Source: a virus. Taken from it: a DNA stretch of 28,838 nucleotides. Within the stretch, counting starts at the first letter, position 1. The number at the start of each line of letters is the position of its first letter. The notes beneath the pieces are model-generated. The model was not told where the DNA came from, did no database searches, and saw only the letters and a program-made list of their open reading frames with translations. The position numbers and the translations under genes are program-made. This document shows positions 8,446-16,420 of this stretch, one piece after another. The stretch spans positions 1 to 28,838 of the IMG/VR virus record IMGVR_UViG_3300025276_000160; one strand, 5' to 3'.

Positions 8446-8576
8446 AATCTCTTTATTTTTCTATTAAACCCTTTCCAAGTACTAACCATTTCTCGTTTAC
8501 CTTTAGCTATCTCTGTATATTCTCCTGCTCCGTAATAGTCTCCGCTTTGTAGTATTTTAATTATCTCTGCTATCAT
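8427..8576 (-). CDS. Small basic protein before the tape measure, 49 aa
   Basis: A 49-residue frame starting MIAEIIKILQSGDYYGAGEY and ending in a basic stretch with KGFNRKIKRLWLLKR. Its ATG overlaps the stop of the preceding gene (ATGA) and its end overlaps the tape measure start by 19 bases. It fills the 127-base gap between these two genes. No family is recognised; being between tail genes it may be a small tail accessory or assembly factor. Confidence 0.55.
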   Translation of the reverse strand: MIAEIIKILQSGDYYGAGEYTEIAKGKREMVSTWKGFNRKIKRLWLLKR

Positions 8577-9160
8577 ATTGTACCGCTTGAAATTCTATGA
8601 ATACTTAACATCCTTGAGGTTATTGTTAACGTTCCTGTATCTGTTTTTAAAAATATTTGTCCTCCGTTTGTTTTAAAATCTGATAAAGTATAAAAAGGAA
8701 ATGCAACACTAACTTTGTAAGGAGTAGCTTTTAAGGTTGAAATAACTCTCTCAATAAATACATTAGTTGGAGCTAATCCTCCTCCAATATCTAACGAAAC
8801 ATCTAAACCATTTGGATTTCCTGTTTTACCAGTAATCTCAAAGTCAATACGCATAGTATAACCATCGCCAATAGAAATAGGAGTTATTTTATTATTTGTA
8901 GTATCCCATAATTCAGATATACCTCTAATCTCTAAAGGTAAATAAGAGCTATTAGACGCAGCTCCTCCTCCATCAATTACTAATTTTGAATCCGTTGAGG
9001 TTATAGTTTGAGCTGTTGCAGTTGATTGAGCATAGCTTCCCCATCCAGCAACTTTATAAAGTTCTACAAAATTATTGTTTGTTTTACCGAAAGCACTAAA
9101 TAGAGTTTCTCCCGTTCCGTCTCCTGCTATTGTTCCGTTATTAATTACTTGTTGTGCCAT
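8573..9160 (-). CDS. Tail fibre / appendage protein, 195 aa
   Basis: The N-terminus has the pattern INNGTIAGDGTGETLFSAFGKTNNNFVELY, the well-known GDGTG...AF.K.N.NF.ELY motif at the start of many tail appendage and fibre proteins. The rest (about 60-195) looks like a beta-sandwich with Gly/Thr-rich loops and alternating strands, as in receptor-binding or fibre-tip domains. The start overlaps the BACON-bearing tail gene by 20 bases. A role in host adhesion is likely; the receptor cannot be inferred. Confidence 0.6.
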   Translation of the reverse strand: MAQQVINNGTIAGDGTGETLFSAFGKTNNNFVELYKVAGWGSYAQSTATAQTITSTDSKLVIDGGGAASNSSYLPLEIRGISELWDTTNNKITPISIGDGYTMRIDFEITGKTGNPNGLDVSLDIGGGLAPTNVFIERVISTLKATPYKVSVAFPFYTLSDFKTNGGQIFLKTDTGTLTITSRMLSIHRISSGTI

Positions 9161-11573
9161 TGTTATCTGCTGTTATTATGTTTGAATCCGCTGTTATTAT
9201 ATTACTGTCTACTGTTAAAGTTGTAGGTTCTTGAATTAAAGTAACCTCTGGAACTAAAGAGCCATTTCCTAAGTTAACCGCCATTACTCTTTGAGTTGGT
9301 AAAGTATTCTCTAATATATTAAAAGTTAAATTATTTCCAGAACTTGATAAGGTCATCCAATCAGTACCAAATCCTAAGTCTACTTTTAAAACTGTTTTTC
9401 CTTCTAAATTGGTTACTTGTATTGTTTCTGTTTTTGCTTCAGAGCTTGTGTCTGTTATTGGTTTAGTAGGAACTGCACAATCCCATCTACCACAGATTCT
9501 ATTGCTTATTGATTTTTCAAAGTTATTTATTAAATTTAAAGTAGTTTCTCCCGTTAATATATTGTAGTTATATTTATCTATTCTATAATAGTTTCCTTTA
9601 ATTTCTAAAGTATCGTTTAATTGTAGTTTAGTAATTATATGTAAAGGTAAAACTGCTTTAAAAACAAAGTTTCTTTTCTTTGGATTAAATATAGATTCAA
9701 CATAACTCTTATAATAATTTGTATATAAATTACTCGTTAAAGCTTCGTAAGTATATGTACTAAAATCAGCCTCAAATAATAAAGCAAAATTAGGATTATT
9801 TAAACCGTAATGATGAAAAGGAGTATTTATATTGTATGTAATTTGAGATCGAGTTCCGTCATCTTCTATAAACCCAAGAGCGACATCACTTGCAGCTCCA
9901 ACAAGCAAGTTATAAAATATTAATGCGTTAGGATTAACAGGCTCACTCGATTCATCTATAATAGCTCCATATTGATAATTGGTTATATCGTTGTTAGCCA
10001 AATTAGGAAGTCTCTCGTAAACTATCTGCTCAAAAGGTAAAGTAAAATCTAAAGGTTTACCATCTAATATTTTACCATTAATGTCTTTTAAGGTTAGTTG
10101 GCTATCTCCGTATCCTCTATCATTATTGTTTTTAAATTGCATTGCAACAATAGTCTTAGGGTCTGAGTACTTTAAATTTATTCTATTTAATAAATCTCCT
10201 CTATTTACATCGTATTTCTCAAAGTCTATATACCTTGTAACGTCTCGTAAGATACCTTTAGAGTAATAAGAAGATAAAGAGTCAACGTAAAGAGTTCCGT
10301 CATCTTGAGGTATTAATACGAGTTTAAACATATTAAACAATCCTTTTAAAAAGTCTAATATATTTATCTTAGGTACTTCCTCCGAAACTATAAAATTACT
10401 TTCGATAGTTTGAATACTTGCTGTAGTTGTCGCTTGTGGAGGTAAACGTTGAGTAAAGCCTATTAATCTCGATTGATACAAAGTAGCTTGATATTCAAAT
10501 TCTTCAGATGTTTTTATTTCCCAATACGCATCTATAGTAAGTTGTTCCTCCGTTGTATGTATTACAAAATTAGTAACACTATCCCCAGACAATGGAGTTA
10601 TAGAGTGTTGATTTCCATTTATATATAAAATAACCTCATAATTAACGTTTAAAAACAAAGTTTCTGGAAAAATTTCTAATTTAAATATAACCCTTGTATA
10701 TACGTTATGATAAGGAAAAGTATAACTTCCTATATTAGCTGCGTTAATAAAATTTAAATCTCCTCCATCCCAATCTATAATTTGAGCATCTCCTCCAGGC
10801 TCTTTATTTTCGCTTGGATTAAGCCACATATATAACTCATTGAACTCGGTAGTACCGAAGAAATCTCTACTAAAGACTACAGGGTTCTCGTAATCGTCTG
10901 CGTTATATTTATTCTCTATGGCTTCTATTATCTTTAGTATTCTAATTGAAGGTCTTAAATCGTTCCAAACAACGCCAGTATCGTTTCCTCCTAAGAAAGA
11001 TATATTTCGAGTCTTTTGATCCGCATTATTAGGACTTGATGTATCTATATAATATTGTTTCTTTGCTAATAAATTATATACAATATCTCTATTGCTTATT
11101 GTATTGCCATTTAAATTTAAGGTTACGCCAGTAGTACCTAATCCTTGTTTTACTTTATCGCTATTATAAGAGTGATTAAAATATGATAAATCTAAATCCT
11201 TTAATTCATCTTTACCAATTGTATCTTTTAGGTTTACTAAATTGCCAAAGAAATTAATTGTATATGAATCTGGTTTGTTTTTTTTTACGTTAACCTTTGT
11301 TAATCTAAAACGTCCCATTTTAAATAGAATACCGTCTAAATGTATTTCTCCATCTACCTTAATCCTTGCATCAAAACTATTATCTATATCAGCGTCATAC
11401 CAATGCTTAAAAACTTTGTTATTACTTTTGGAAGCTGGGACTGTAAAAGTCTTTGTATAGTCTCCTGTATTTCTTGTAATATCAGATATATCTAAAACGC
11501 TTGAATTAATCTCTACAGATTCATCCTTGTTTTGGTCTAATTTACTTCCTTGTATATAGAGAGTTGTTATCAT
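9141..11573 (-). CDS. Large minor tail / baseplate protein with C-terminal BACON-like domain, 810 aa
   Basis: The N-terminal part (MITTLYIQGSKLDQNKDESVEINSS..., then TKTFTVPASKSNNKVFKHWYDADI) resembles distal-tail / tail-hub proteins of Bacteroidota siphophages. The middle has many aromatic strands and ends near LNDTLEIKGNYYRIDKYNYN with TLNLINNFE. From about 713 to 784 there is a BACON-like Ig fold: VTNLEGKTVLKVDLG, DWMTLSSSGNNLTFNI, N, QRVMAVNL, and EVTLIQEP. BACON domains are best known in Bacteroidota carbohydrate-active proteins and a crAssphage tail protein. The last 25 residues repeat DSNIITA. Likely located at the tail tip, with the BACON domain helping glycan contact. Confidence 0.65.
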   Translation of the reverse strand: MITTLYIQGSKLDQNKDESVEINSSVLDISDITRNTGDYTKTFTVPASKSNNKVFKHWYDADIDNSFDARIKVDGEIHLDGILFKMGRFRLTKVNVKKNKPDSYTINFFGNLVNLKDTIGKDELKDLDLSYFNHSYNSDKVKQGLGTTGVTLNLNGNTISNRDIVYNLLAKKQYYIDTSSPNNADQKTRNISFLGGNDTGVVWNDLRPSIRILKIIEAIENKYNADDYENPVVFSRDFFGTTEFNELYMWLNPSENKEPGGDAQIIDWDGGDLNFINAANIGSYTFPYHNVYTRVIFKLEIFPETLFLNVNYEVILYINGNQHSITPLSGDSVTNFVIHTTEEQLTIDAYWEIKTSEEFEYQATLYQSRLIGFTQRLPPQATTTASIQTIESNFIVSEEVPKINILDFLKGLFNMFKLVLIPQDDGTLYVDSLSSYYSKGILRDVTRYIDFEKYDVNRGDLLNRINLKYSDPKTIVAMQFKNNNDRGYGDSQLTLKDINGKILDGKPLDFTLPFEQIVYERLPNLANNDITNYQYGAIIDESSEPVNPNALIFYNLLVGAASDVALGFIEDDGTRSQITYNINTPFHHYGLNNPNFALLFEADFSTYTYEALTSNLYTNYYKSYVESIFNPKKRNFVFKAVLPLHIITKLQLNDTLEIKGNYYRIDKYNYNILTGETTLNLINNFEKSISNRICGRWDCAVPTKPITDTSSEAKTETIQVTNLEGKTVLKVDLGFGTDWMTLSSSGNNLTFNILENTLPTQRVMAVNLGNGSLVPEVTLIQEPTTLTVDSNIITADSNIITADNNGTTSN

Positions 11574-12964
11574 ATATTATTAATCTCATTATAAGAATAA
11601 TCGAACTTTATTTCATAGTTGATCAATCGCTCATTTAATTGAGTTTTATAGCTTAATTCTTTAGACTTAATACTTAAAGGTATAAATATTGAAGATATTT
11701 TACTAAATATATTAGTACTATAAGACCATATACGCTCACTTAGTAACATTTGAGTAAATGCTTCGTTCATATCTTGATCTACAAATCCACTATTTAAAGT
11801 TAATTCTGTTCTACCTTGCACATTATACCTAACAAATTGATGATTTCCTAAGCTTGGTTGTCCTCTATCGCTTTCAAACTCGCTACTCGTTATAGATAAA
11901 CTATTATTTTGCTCTTTAAAAAACGTTAATACTTGTTCTGCTCCTTCTTTATTCTGAAAAAATATGTCGATAGGAGTATATTTAGGTTCATCTTGTATTA
12001 ATAACGTTGTAGTTTGACCGTTAAATACTACCTCTATATAAGAATCTGTAGTAGTTTCGGTACATATTACCCATATATATTTAACTAAATTTGAAGAATC
12101 GGTAGTTAATGGTATTGTAAAGCTTTGATTTATTTCATTGTTAGGATAACTTATAACCGTTGCAGTTGTTTGTAATGTTTCAGATACTAAAATAGGAACT
12201 ACAAAAACCCCTTCTCTATTTACTTTATAGTCTTGAGTTGCTATTAAAGTATTATTTTCTATTGTAGTAACGTTTTCTCCTTCGTTTCCGTAAGAGTAGC
12301 CTAAAGACATCAAAGAAGTAGTTGCGTATTGAGGAGCTTCTGGTCCTGTTGATCCTGCTTGGGTTGTTAATACATTAACGGTCATAGCTGCAACGCCACT
12401 AACATCAATTAAAGTTGCTGATTGTAAACCATTTTGAACAGCTGTAATAGTTACAATGGTTTCTAATCGAGTTGCTGTATGCGTTGTTAATGTATTTATA
12501 TAATTTTTTATTTCTTCTGCATTTGCTGAAGCAGATGTAAAAATACCTCCATTTATTGGTACTGTATGTAAAACTCCGTTTAAAGTAAGAAAAGCATTAT
12601 CAGATGAAAGAGCTTTATTTGTAACCGTTAAAACTGTAATCTGTGGTTGAGCTACGAAGTCGTTATTGTATATAACCGAAGTCTTAACCCATCGCTGATT
12701 GTTCCCATTTATTACGGAAGTTGTAGTTGTTTTCTGAGGTGCAAAATCTATATAGTCATTTACAATTCTTGCTATATTTATTCTATCTGAACCTGTTGAA
12801 GCAGTAGGGTTATTTTTAGTAGTTGTATATGTTGCAGTTGCTGGAGGAGAGGATTTTAACCCATCCCAAACTGAAACGCTCAACTTGTAATTCTGACAAG
12901 TTAATCCTGAAGCTACTGAAACTAAAGGAGTAGTAATATAATAGGGACTATTTGATTTTATCAT
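11570..12964 (-). CDS. Tail structural protein, 464 aa
   Basis: A beta-rich protein opening MIKSNSPYYITTPLVSVASG, followed by an Ig/fibronectin-like segment (YKLSVSVWDG, ATATYTT), INIARIVNDYIDF, and several Thr-rich strands. The C-terminal 100 residues contain ILFFQN-like and FVRYNVQGRTELTLNSGFVDQDMNEAFTQMLLSERIW, a pattern seen in minor tail proteins preceding the hub in Bacteroidota phages (recalled). It overlaps both neighbours through ATGA. A role in the tail tip or baseplate is likely; a specific function is not assignable. Confidence 0.55.
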   Translation of the reverse strand: MIKSNSPYYITTPLVSVASGLTCQNYKLSVSVWDGLKSSPPATATYTTTKNNPTASTGSDRINIARIVNDYIDFAPQKTTTTSVINGNNQRWVKTSVIYNNDFVAQPQITVLTVTNKALSSDNAFLTLNGVLHTVPINGGIFTSASANAEEIKNYINTLTTHTATRLETIVTITAVQNGLQSATLIDVSGVAAMTVNVLTTQAGSTGPEAPQYATTSLMSLGYSYGNEGENVTTIENNTLIATQDYKVNREGVFVVPILVSETLQTTATVISYPNNEINQSFTIPLTTDSSNLVKYIWVICTETTTDSYIEVVFNGQTTTLLIQDEPKYTPIDIFFQNKEGAEQVLTFFKEQNNSLSITSSEFESDRGQPSLGNHQFVRYNVQGRTELTLNSGFVDQDMNEAFTQMLLSERIWSYSTNIFSKISSIFIPLSIKSKELSYKTQLNERLINYEIKFDYSYNEINNI

Positions 12965-13491
12965 TTTATTGTAAATTTTAATAAATCTTCTACATCTAAG
13001 GCGTATGCTTTAACTAATTCGTCTGGTAACCTTTTAAACTCCTTTTCAAATGGCTTTGTAAAAAATGAGGTTGTTTCTAATCCCGTATGAAATACGCTTG
13101 TTGATATAGCAAATAATAATCCTCTTCTTGATGTAAACTGACCAGTTTTATTTCTTGGAGCAATACCTTTTCTAATTGTCCAACCGTTAAAAGCCATTAT
13201 AGGAGGTTTATCTTTTTTGTATTTATACTTTGAATTAGTTACTCGTTTCCTTTTCCAACTTTTACCATCTGCCTTTGTACCTCCTACTCCTTTAACTCCA
13301 TAATCTACAAAAGTCCAGTAGTCCTCCATTTCAAAAGATAACTCAAAACTATTTTTAGATACTTTTGCTTTATAACCAATCGAATCAATTAATTTACCTG
13401 AAGCCTTTTTCTTCTTGCGTTTTAAATTTCCCTTAGATTTATTTACTACTTTAATACCGAAATTATCTAAAGCTTGTAGAGTATCTTTCAT
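12961..13491 (-). CDS. Tail completion / HK97 gp10-like protein, 176 aa
   Basis: A strongly basic protein: Lys-rich N-terminus (NKSKGNLKRKKKKASGKLIDSI), a strand pair (FELSFEMEDYWTFVDYGVKGVGG), a Lys/Arg-rich middle, and a helical end. The NL...L..SI...... F.V.FE......Y..FVDYG.KG pattern matches tail-completion proteins of the HK97 gp10 type (by eye). These bind the head-tail junction or complete the tail before the terminator. It follows directly after the terminator-like gene and overlaps the next gene by ATGA. Confidence 0.6.
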   Translation of the reverse strand: MKDTLQALDNFGIKVVNKSKGNLKRKKKKASGKLIDSIGYKAKVSKNSFELSFEMEDYWTFVDYGVKGVGGTKADGKSWKRKRVTNSKYKYKKDKPPIMAFNGWTIRKGIAPRNKTGQFTSRRGLLFAISTSVFHTGLETTSFFTKPFEKEFKRLPDELVKAYALDVEDLLKFTIK

Positions 13492-13962
13492 TTAAGTAGG
13501 GAAACAAAGGTTAACGGAAGTATTAGGCATTTCAACATCAAAGCTCATTAACCATCCGTCTAAGAGATTCTTTTTATCAAACGTAATAGCATCTAACGTT
13601 GGAGCATCCGAAGCTGTAATATTATTCCTTTCGTAGTCTCTATTCATTATATGCCACATTCTATTTAAAGTAGCAAGAGTTTCGTTGAGGTTATCGGTTT
13701 CGTTATCGTTCTGCCAAAACTTATCTGTATTAACTTCCTTATTAATATCTCTAATTGCCCAGCAGGAAAGCTCAACTGTAAATTGTATTGTTCCTCCACT
13801 TGGAAAAGAAGCACTATTTATATCTATATGAACACAAGGGAATACGGTCATTTTATCAAGCTCTACATTTTCTCCTTTAGTTACCGTATTAACATAACTA
13901 TCAGCTTCTGCTAATTGTTTTAAGTACAAAAGTAATTCTGAGTATTGATTAAGTCCTGCCAT
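13492..13962 (-). CDS. Tail terminator-like protein, 156 aa
   Basis: An alpha/beta protein with helix LLLYLKQLAEAD, strand pair around PCVHIDINSASFPSGGTIQFTVELSCWAI, a second helix (NLNETLATLNRMWHIMNRDY) and a final strand pair (LLDGWLMSFDVEMPN). This order and size fit tail terminator proteins that stop tube growth. Its ATG overlaps the stop of the frameshifted chaperone gene (TAATG), and a tail-completion gene follows immediately. The family is inferred from context and secondary-structure pattern. Confidence 0.5.
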   Translation of the reverse strand: MAGLNQYSELLLYLKQLAEADSYVNTVTKGENVELDKMTVFPCVHIDINSASFPSGGTIQFTVELSCWAIRDINKEVNTDKFWQNDNETDNLNETLATLNRMWHIMNRDYERNNITASDAPTLDAITFDKKNLLDGWLMSFDVEMPNTSVNLCFPT

Positions 13963-14716
13963 TATATATCTATATTATTATCTTTTCCTTTTCTTAAAGA
14001 TGCTTCTAATTTTTGCTTATCTAATTTATGAGCTAAAAATGTATGCATCTCCCAAACGTTCTTTTTTAATATCTTATCTACTTTTAATAAATCATTATTT
14101 GACAATTCTACAACTGTACTATACCATCCCCATTTTTCAAAGTATCGAGAAGCTTTTCCTCCTTCAGTCGTTCCGCCTCCATTATATATTTCTGGGTATG
14201 TATTCGTAATTCGTTCGCTAAAAGAGAAAAAAAACCAAACGCTCCATTTACTATATTCATTGGCATCAGCTTCATTACATCGGCATACTTCTTTGTTCCT
14301 TCGTAGTTTGTTATCTTGTAATTTTTAAAACTGTCTCTATTGGTAATAGGTCTAAATAAGATAGCCATTATTTTATGAAAGTTTTCTACCTCTAAACCCC
14401 AACTACTTAAATCTACAAACTCAGCTGTTGTTATATCATCTAAGTTAGGAATAAATCCAAACTCTACATCTTGAATCTTAAAAGTATATTCAAACTCTGA
14501 GGTTTGCTCCATTGCTTTAGTAAGCTGGATTAAGATATCTGTATAGTCTTTGTTTGATATATTTCCTATATCTCTATACTTTAATTCTGTAAATATCTCT
14601 ATTACTCTCTTGTTATAAGATAACTCGCTTAGATCAGTTCGTTTGTTTAACGCATCGAACCTTTGGTATTGTCCTAAAGTAATTTCTTTTATATTTTCTG
14701 GTAACGTAAGAATCAT
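13962..14716 (-). CDS. Predicted -1 frameshift product of the tail chaperone-like gene, 251 aa
   Basis: The zero frame reads GGT TTT TTT TCT at 14236-14225. A -1 slip on this T8 run moves the ribosome into a frame that stays open to the TAA at 13962-13964, which overlaps the ATG of the next gene (TAATG). The product would be residues 1-163 of the zero-frame protein plus 88 new residues, including FEKWGWYSTVVELS and KVDKILKKNVWEMHTFLAHKLDKQKLE. No good ATG precedes this segment in its own frame. Frameshifted chaperones help load tube subunits on the tape measure. The gene sits by terminase and tail completion genes, not directly by the tape measure. Confidence 0.7.
14108..14716 (-). CDS. Tail assembly chaperone-like protein (zero frame), 202 aa
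   Basis: A helical protein starting MILTLPENIKEITLGQYQRFDAL, a pattern recalled from Bacteroidota phage proteins of the chaperone class, with PMNIVNGAFGFFSLLANELRI near residue 155-175. The C-terminal 30 residues (beyond the slippery run) are charged and low-complexity, as often found where the real conserved tail is reached by frameshift. AAACGTTT ends 7 bases before its ATG. It probably binds tail tube or tape measure subunits during assembly. Confidence 0.65.
   Translation of the reverse strand: MILTLPENIKEITLGQYQRFDALNKRTDLSELSYNKRVIEIFTELKYRDIGNISNKDYTDILIQLTKAMEQTSEFEYTFKIQDVEFGFIPNLDDITTAEFVDLSSWGLEVENFHKIMAILFRPITNRDSFKNYKITNYEGTKKYADVMKLMPMNIVNGAFGFFSLLANELRIHTQKYIMEAERLKEEKLLDTLKNGDGIVQL
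14227..14236 (-). other. T8 slippery site for -1 frameshifting
   Basis: Minus-strand GGTTTTTTTTCTC gives the in-frame heptamer T TTT TTT, which allows both tRNAs to re-pair after a -1 shift. It is placed 163 codons into the chaperone-like gene, where the -1 frame has no stop for 88 more codons. No clear stimulatory hairpin was identified downstream. Confidence 0.65.
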
Positions 14717-14722
14717 ATATTA

Positions 14723-14732
14723 TAAACGTTTA
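14723..14732 (-). promoter_or_regulatory. TAAACGTTTA palindrome before the chaperone-like gene
   Basis: A perfect palindrome in the 35-base gap between terminase and the chaperone-like gene. The AAACGTTT core ends 7 bases before the ATG at 14716, the same spacing as before the 3567-3869 gene. The surrounding bases (minus strand TTTAAACGTTTATA) are the same as at the 3876 site. Confidence 0.45.
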
Positions 14733-14751
14733 AATTGGTAATTTGTTATTT

Positions 14752-15957
14752 CTATCTTAATTCAAATCCTGTGCTTCTACCTAAATGATAAGTTACGTTA
14801 TATCTTAAAGGATCAATTAAATGATTAAAGTCATCTACGAATAGCTTACTGCCTTTATCAGCGTATATATAGTTGTTTAATTCCTTCGCTATATTGCTTG
14901 AGTTATGTTCTACAATAATTTGATAATCTAATAGTAAAGCAATACCTAAAGAAATACTTCCTGGACCTTTCTCTGCTCCTATAATATTACAACCTAAAGA
15001 GGATAATTCGTTTATTAAACGAGGCTCAGCGGAATCAGCCACTATAAGACTATGTCCGCAAACTTCTTTATTAATATGAGCTATCTCGCTTGTAGTTAAT
15101 TTAGGCTTGTATAAATGCTCTTGTACATATATCTTCTTGTGCTTCTTATCTATTGCAACTCCGATTAATGTAGTCGGATCTATACTGAAACCAAAATCTT
15201 GACCATAAGATACCTGTAAATTATCAGGATTAAAAGATCCGAAACTCCAATTAGTAAAAACAACCCCAACAGCTTTCTCTAACCAAGCTCCTAATATTAC
15301 GTGATTATATTTATTAGGATTAGTTATCTTAATACGTTCTATCTCGTTTATAAAAGAGGAGTCTAAATGCTTTAAGTTATCTAAGTAAGTTGTATGAATG
15401 TAAGTTACATCTCCTTTTACTCCGTTGAAGTTTTCAGATACTCCAGCATCTTCAAAGAATCTTTTATATATCCAATGCTCCTTAGTAGTTGGGTTTAATA
15501 TTAATATAACTCTATTATGAACCCCCTTTGTTCTTAAAGATAAATTTATTTTATCGAAGGTACTTTCGTCTGATAGTTCTTCTGCCTCATCTAATATCCA
15601 CGTTGTAACTCCTTGTAAGGACTTTAGGTTTGCTGTTTGGTCTCCGCTTGAGGTCTTTAGTCCTTTAAATATTATCTCGCTCTTAGATACCTTGTTTTCG
15701 ATAACGGAACGGTTAATATTAAAATGCTCGTTAATATCAAATAAATCTAACTTCTCTTGAAACTCTGGGACGATAGACAAATGAGCTGAGGTCATTGTTT
15801 GTCTTGTAAATAATATCTTATGATTTGATTCGTAGGAAAGAGCTGTAATAAAAGTACCAACCCCAAAAGATTTAGAAGAACCCCTACCTCCTGTTATTAT
15901 ATAAAATCTTGTATCGTATTTTAATAGAGCTTTATATTTGTTATTGAGGAGTATCAA
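14752..15957 (-). CDS. terL: Terminase large subunit, 401 aa
   Basis: The packaging motor: an ATPase that drives DNA into the prohead and a nuclease that cuts it. Walker A is GGRGSSKS (about residues 23-30), Walker B and catalytic Glu are WILDEAEE (120-127), and the nuclease carries YGQDFGFSIDPT (Asp about 254), VADSAEPR (308) and FVDDFNHLIDPLRY near the end. This fits the PBSX / Terminase_3 type. No ATG occurs before Met 55, and the start that keeps the N-terminus normal for the family is TTG at 15957, overlapping the small subunit by 17 bases. The protein is on the short side for the family but all key motifs are present. Confidence 0.9.
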   Translation of the reverse strand: MILLNNKYKALLKYDTRFYIITGGRGSSKSFGVGTFITALSYESNHKILFTRQTMTSAHLSIVPEFQEKLDLFDINEHFNINRSVIENKVSKSEIIFKGLKTSSGDQTANLKSLQGVTTWILDEAEELSDESTFDKINLSLRTKGVHNRVILILNPTTKEHWIYKRFFEDAGVSENFNGVKGDVTYIHTTYLDNLKHLDSSFINEIERIKITNPNKYNHVILGAWLEKAVGVVFTNWSFGSFNPDNLQVSYGQDFGFSIDPTTLIGVAIDKKHKKIYVQEHLYKPKLTTSEIAHINKEVCGHSLIVADSAEPRLINELSSLGCNIIGAEKGPGSISLGIALLLDYQIIVEHNSSNIAKELNNYIYADKGSKLFVDDFNHLIDPLRYNVTYHLGRSTGFELR

Positions 15958-16228
15958 ACTTTAGTAAATCTTTTATATTAAAATCATTAACCGTATGAGT
16001 ATTATTCTGGTCGATAGTTTGTACTGGCTTCCCTAAGTAGTATTCCATTAATATTTTAGAAGCTGATACATCAAAATCTTTTGTTGCTTTTCTATGAAGC
16101 ATTCTAACGACTTCTAAGAGCTGTTCTTCGTTTAAGGCATCGTTTAGTATATCCTTGTAAGGATTCTTTCTTCTATCTATACCTTTAGCCTTTGTAGAGT
16201 TGCCTCCGTTGTTTTTACGTTTGTCCAT
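15941..16228 (-). CDS. terS: Terminase small subunit candidate, 95 aa
   Basis: A small basic protein (MDKRKNNGGNSTKAKGIDRRKN) with a helical middle (DALNEEQLLEVVRMLHRKATKDFDVSASKILMEYYLGKP), directly ahead of and overlapping the large subunit gene. This fits a small DNA-binding terminase subunit that recognises the packaging site. The ATG at 16228 is chosen over a TTG two codons earlier. The family is weak by motif, so the call rests largely on position, size and the YYLGKP ending seen in such proteins. Confidence 0.6.
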   Translation of the reverse strand: MDKRKNNGGNSTKAKGIDRRKNPYKDILNDALNEEQLLEVVRMLHRKATKDFDVSASKILMEYYLGKPVQTIDQNNTHTVNDFNIKDLLKFDTPQ

Positions 16229-16259
16229 AATCAAAAGAAATCAATAATTGATACTACTA

Positions 16260-16272
16260 TTTAAACGTTTAA
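16260..16272 (-). promoter_or_regulatory. AAACGTTT palindrome before the terminase genes
   Basis: The 13-base stretch TTTAAACGTTTAA with the AAACGTTT core at 16263-16270 overlaps the stop codon of the 49-residue gene and lies 34 bases before the small-terminase ATG. It is the first, most upstream copy in the structural operon, and the only one not at 7-8 bases from a start codon. Confidence 0.4.
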
Positions 16273-16418
16273 TCTTCCTTTTTGTTACTCAGCTCTTTAA
16301 GTAAAGCATTTATATTAGATATCTCCTCTCCTTGTTTCTTTAAGACTCCCCAGATTGTACCTAATATTTTTTCGTTAATCTTTATTCTTTGTAATTGAGT
16401 ATATTTTTTATCTTGCAT
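16269..16418 (-). CDS. Small coiled-coil-like protein, 49 aa
   Basis: A 49-residue frame starting MQDKKYTQLQRIKINEKILG with a Leu/Ile heptad-like run and a charged end (KELSNKKED). It fills the gap between a membrane protein gene and the terminase genes. No family is recognised. The coiled-coil look suggests a small oligomeric accessory protein. Confidence 0.5.
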   Translation of the reverse strand: MQDKKYTQLQRIKINEKILGTIWGVLKKQGEEISNINALLKELSNKKED

Positions 16419-16420
16419 AT

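Noticed and set aside
14000-14107. Region after the zero-frame chaperone stop as a separate gene
   Set aside because: The frame continues back through the overlap without a good start, and no independent ATG precedes the conserved-looking part. A frameshift product explains it better.
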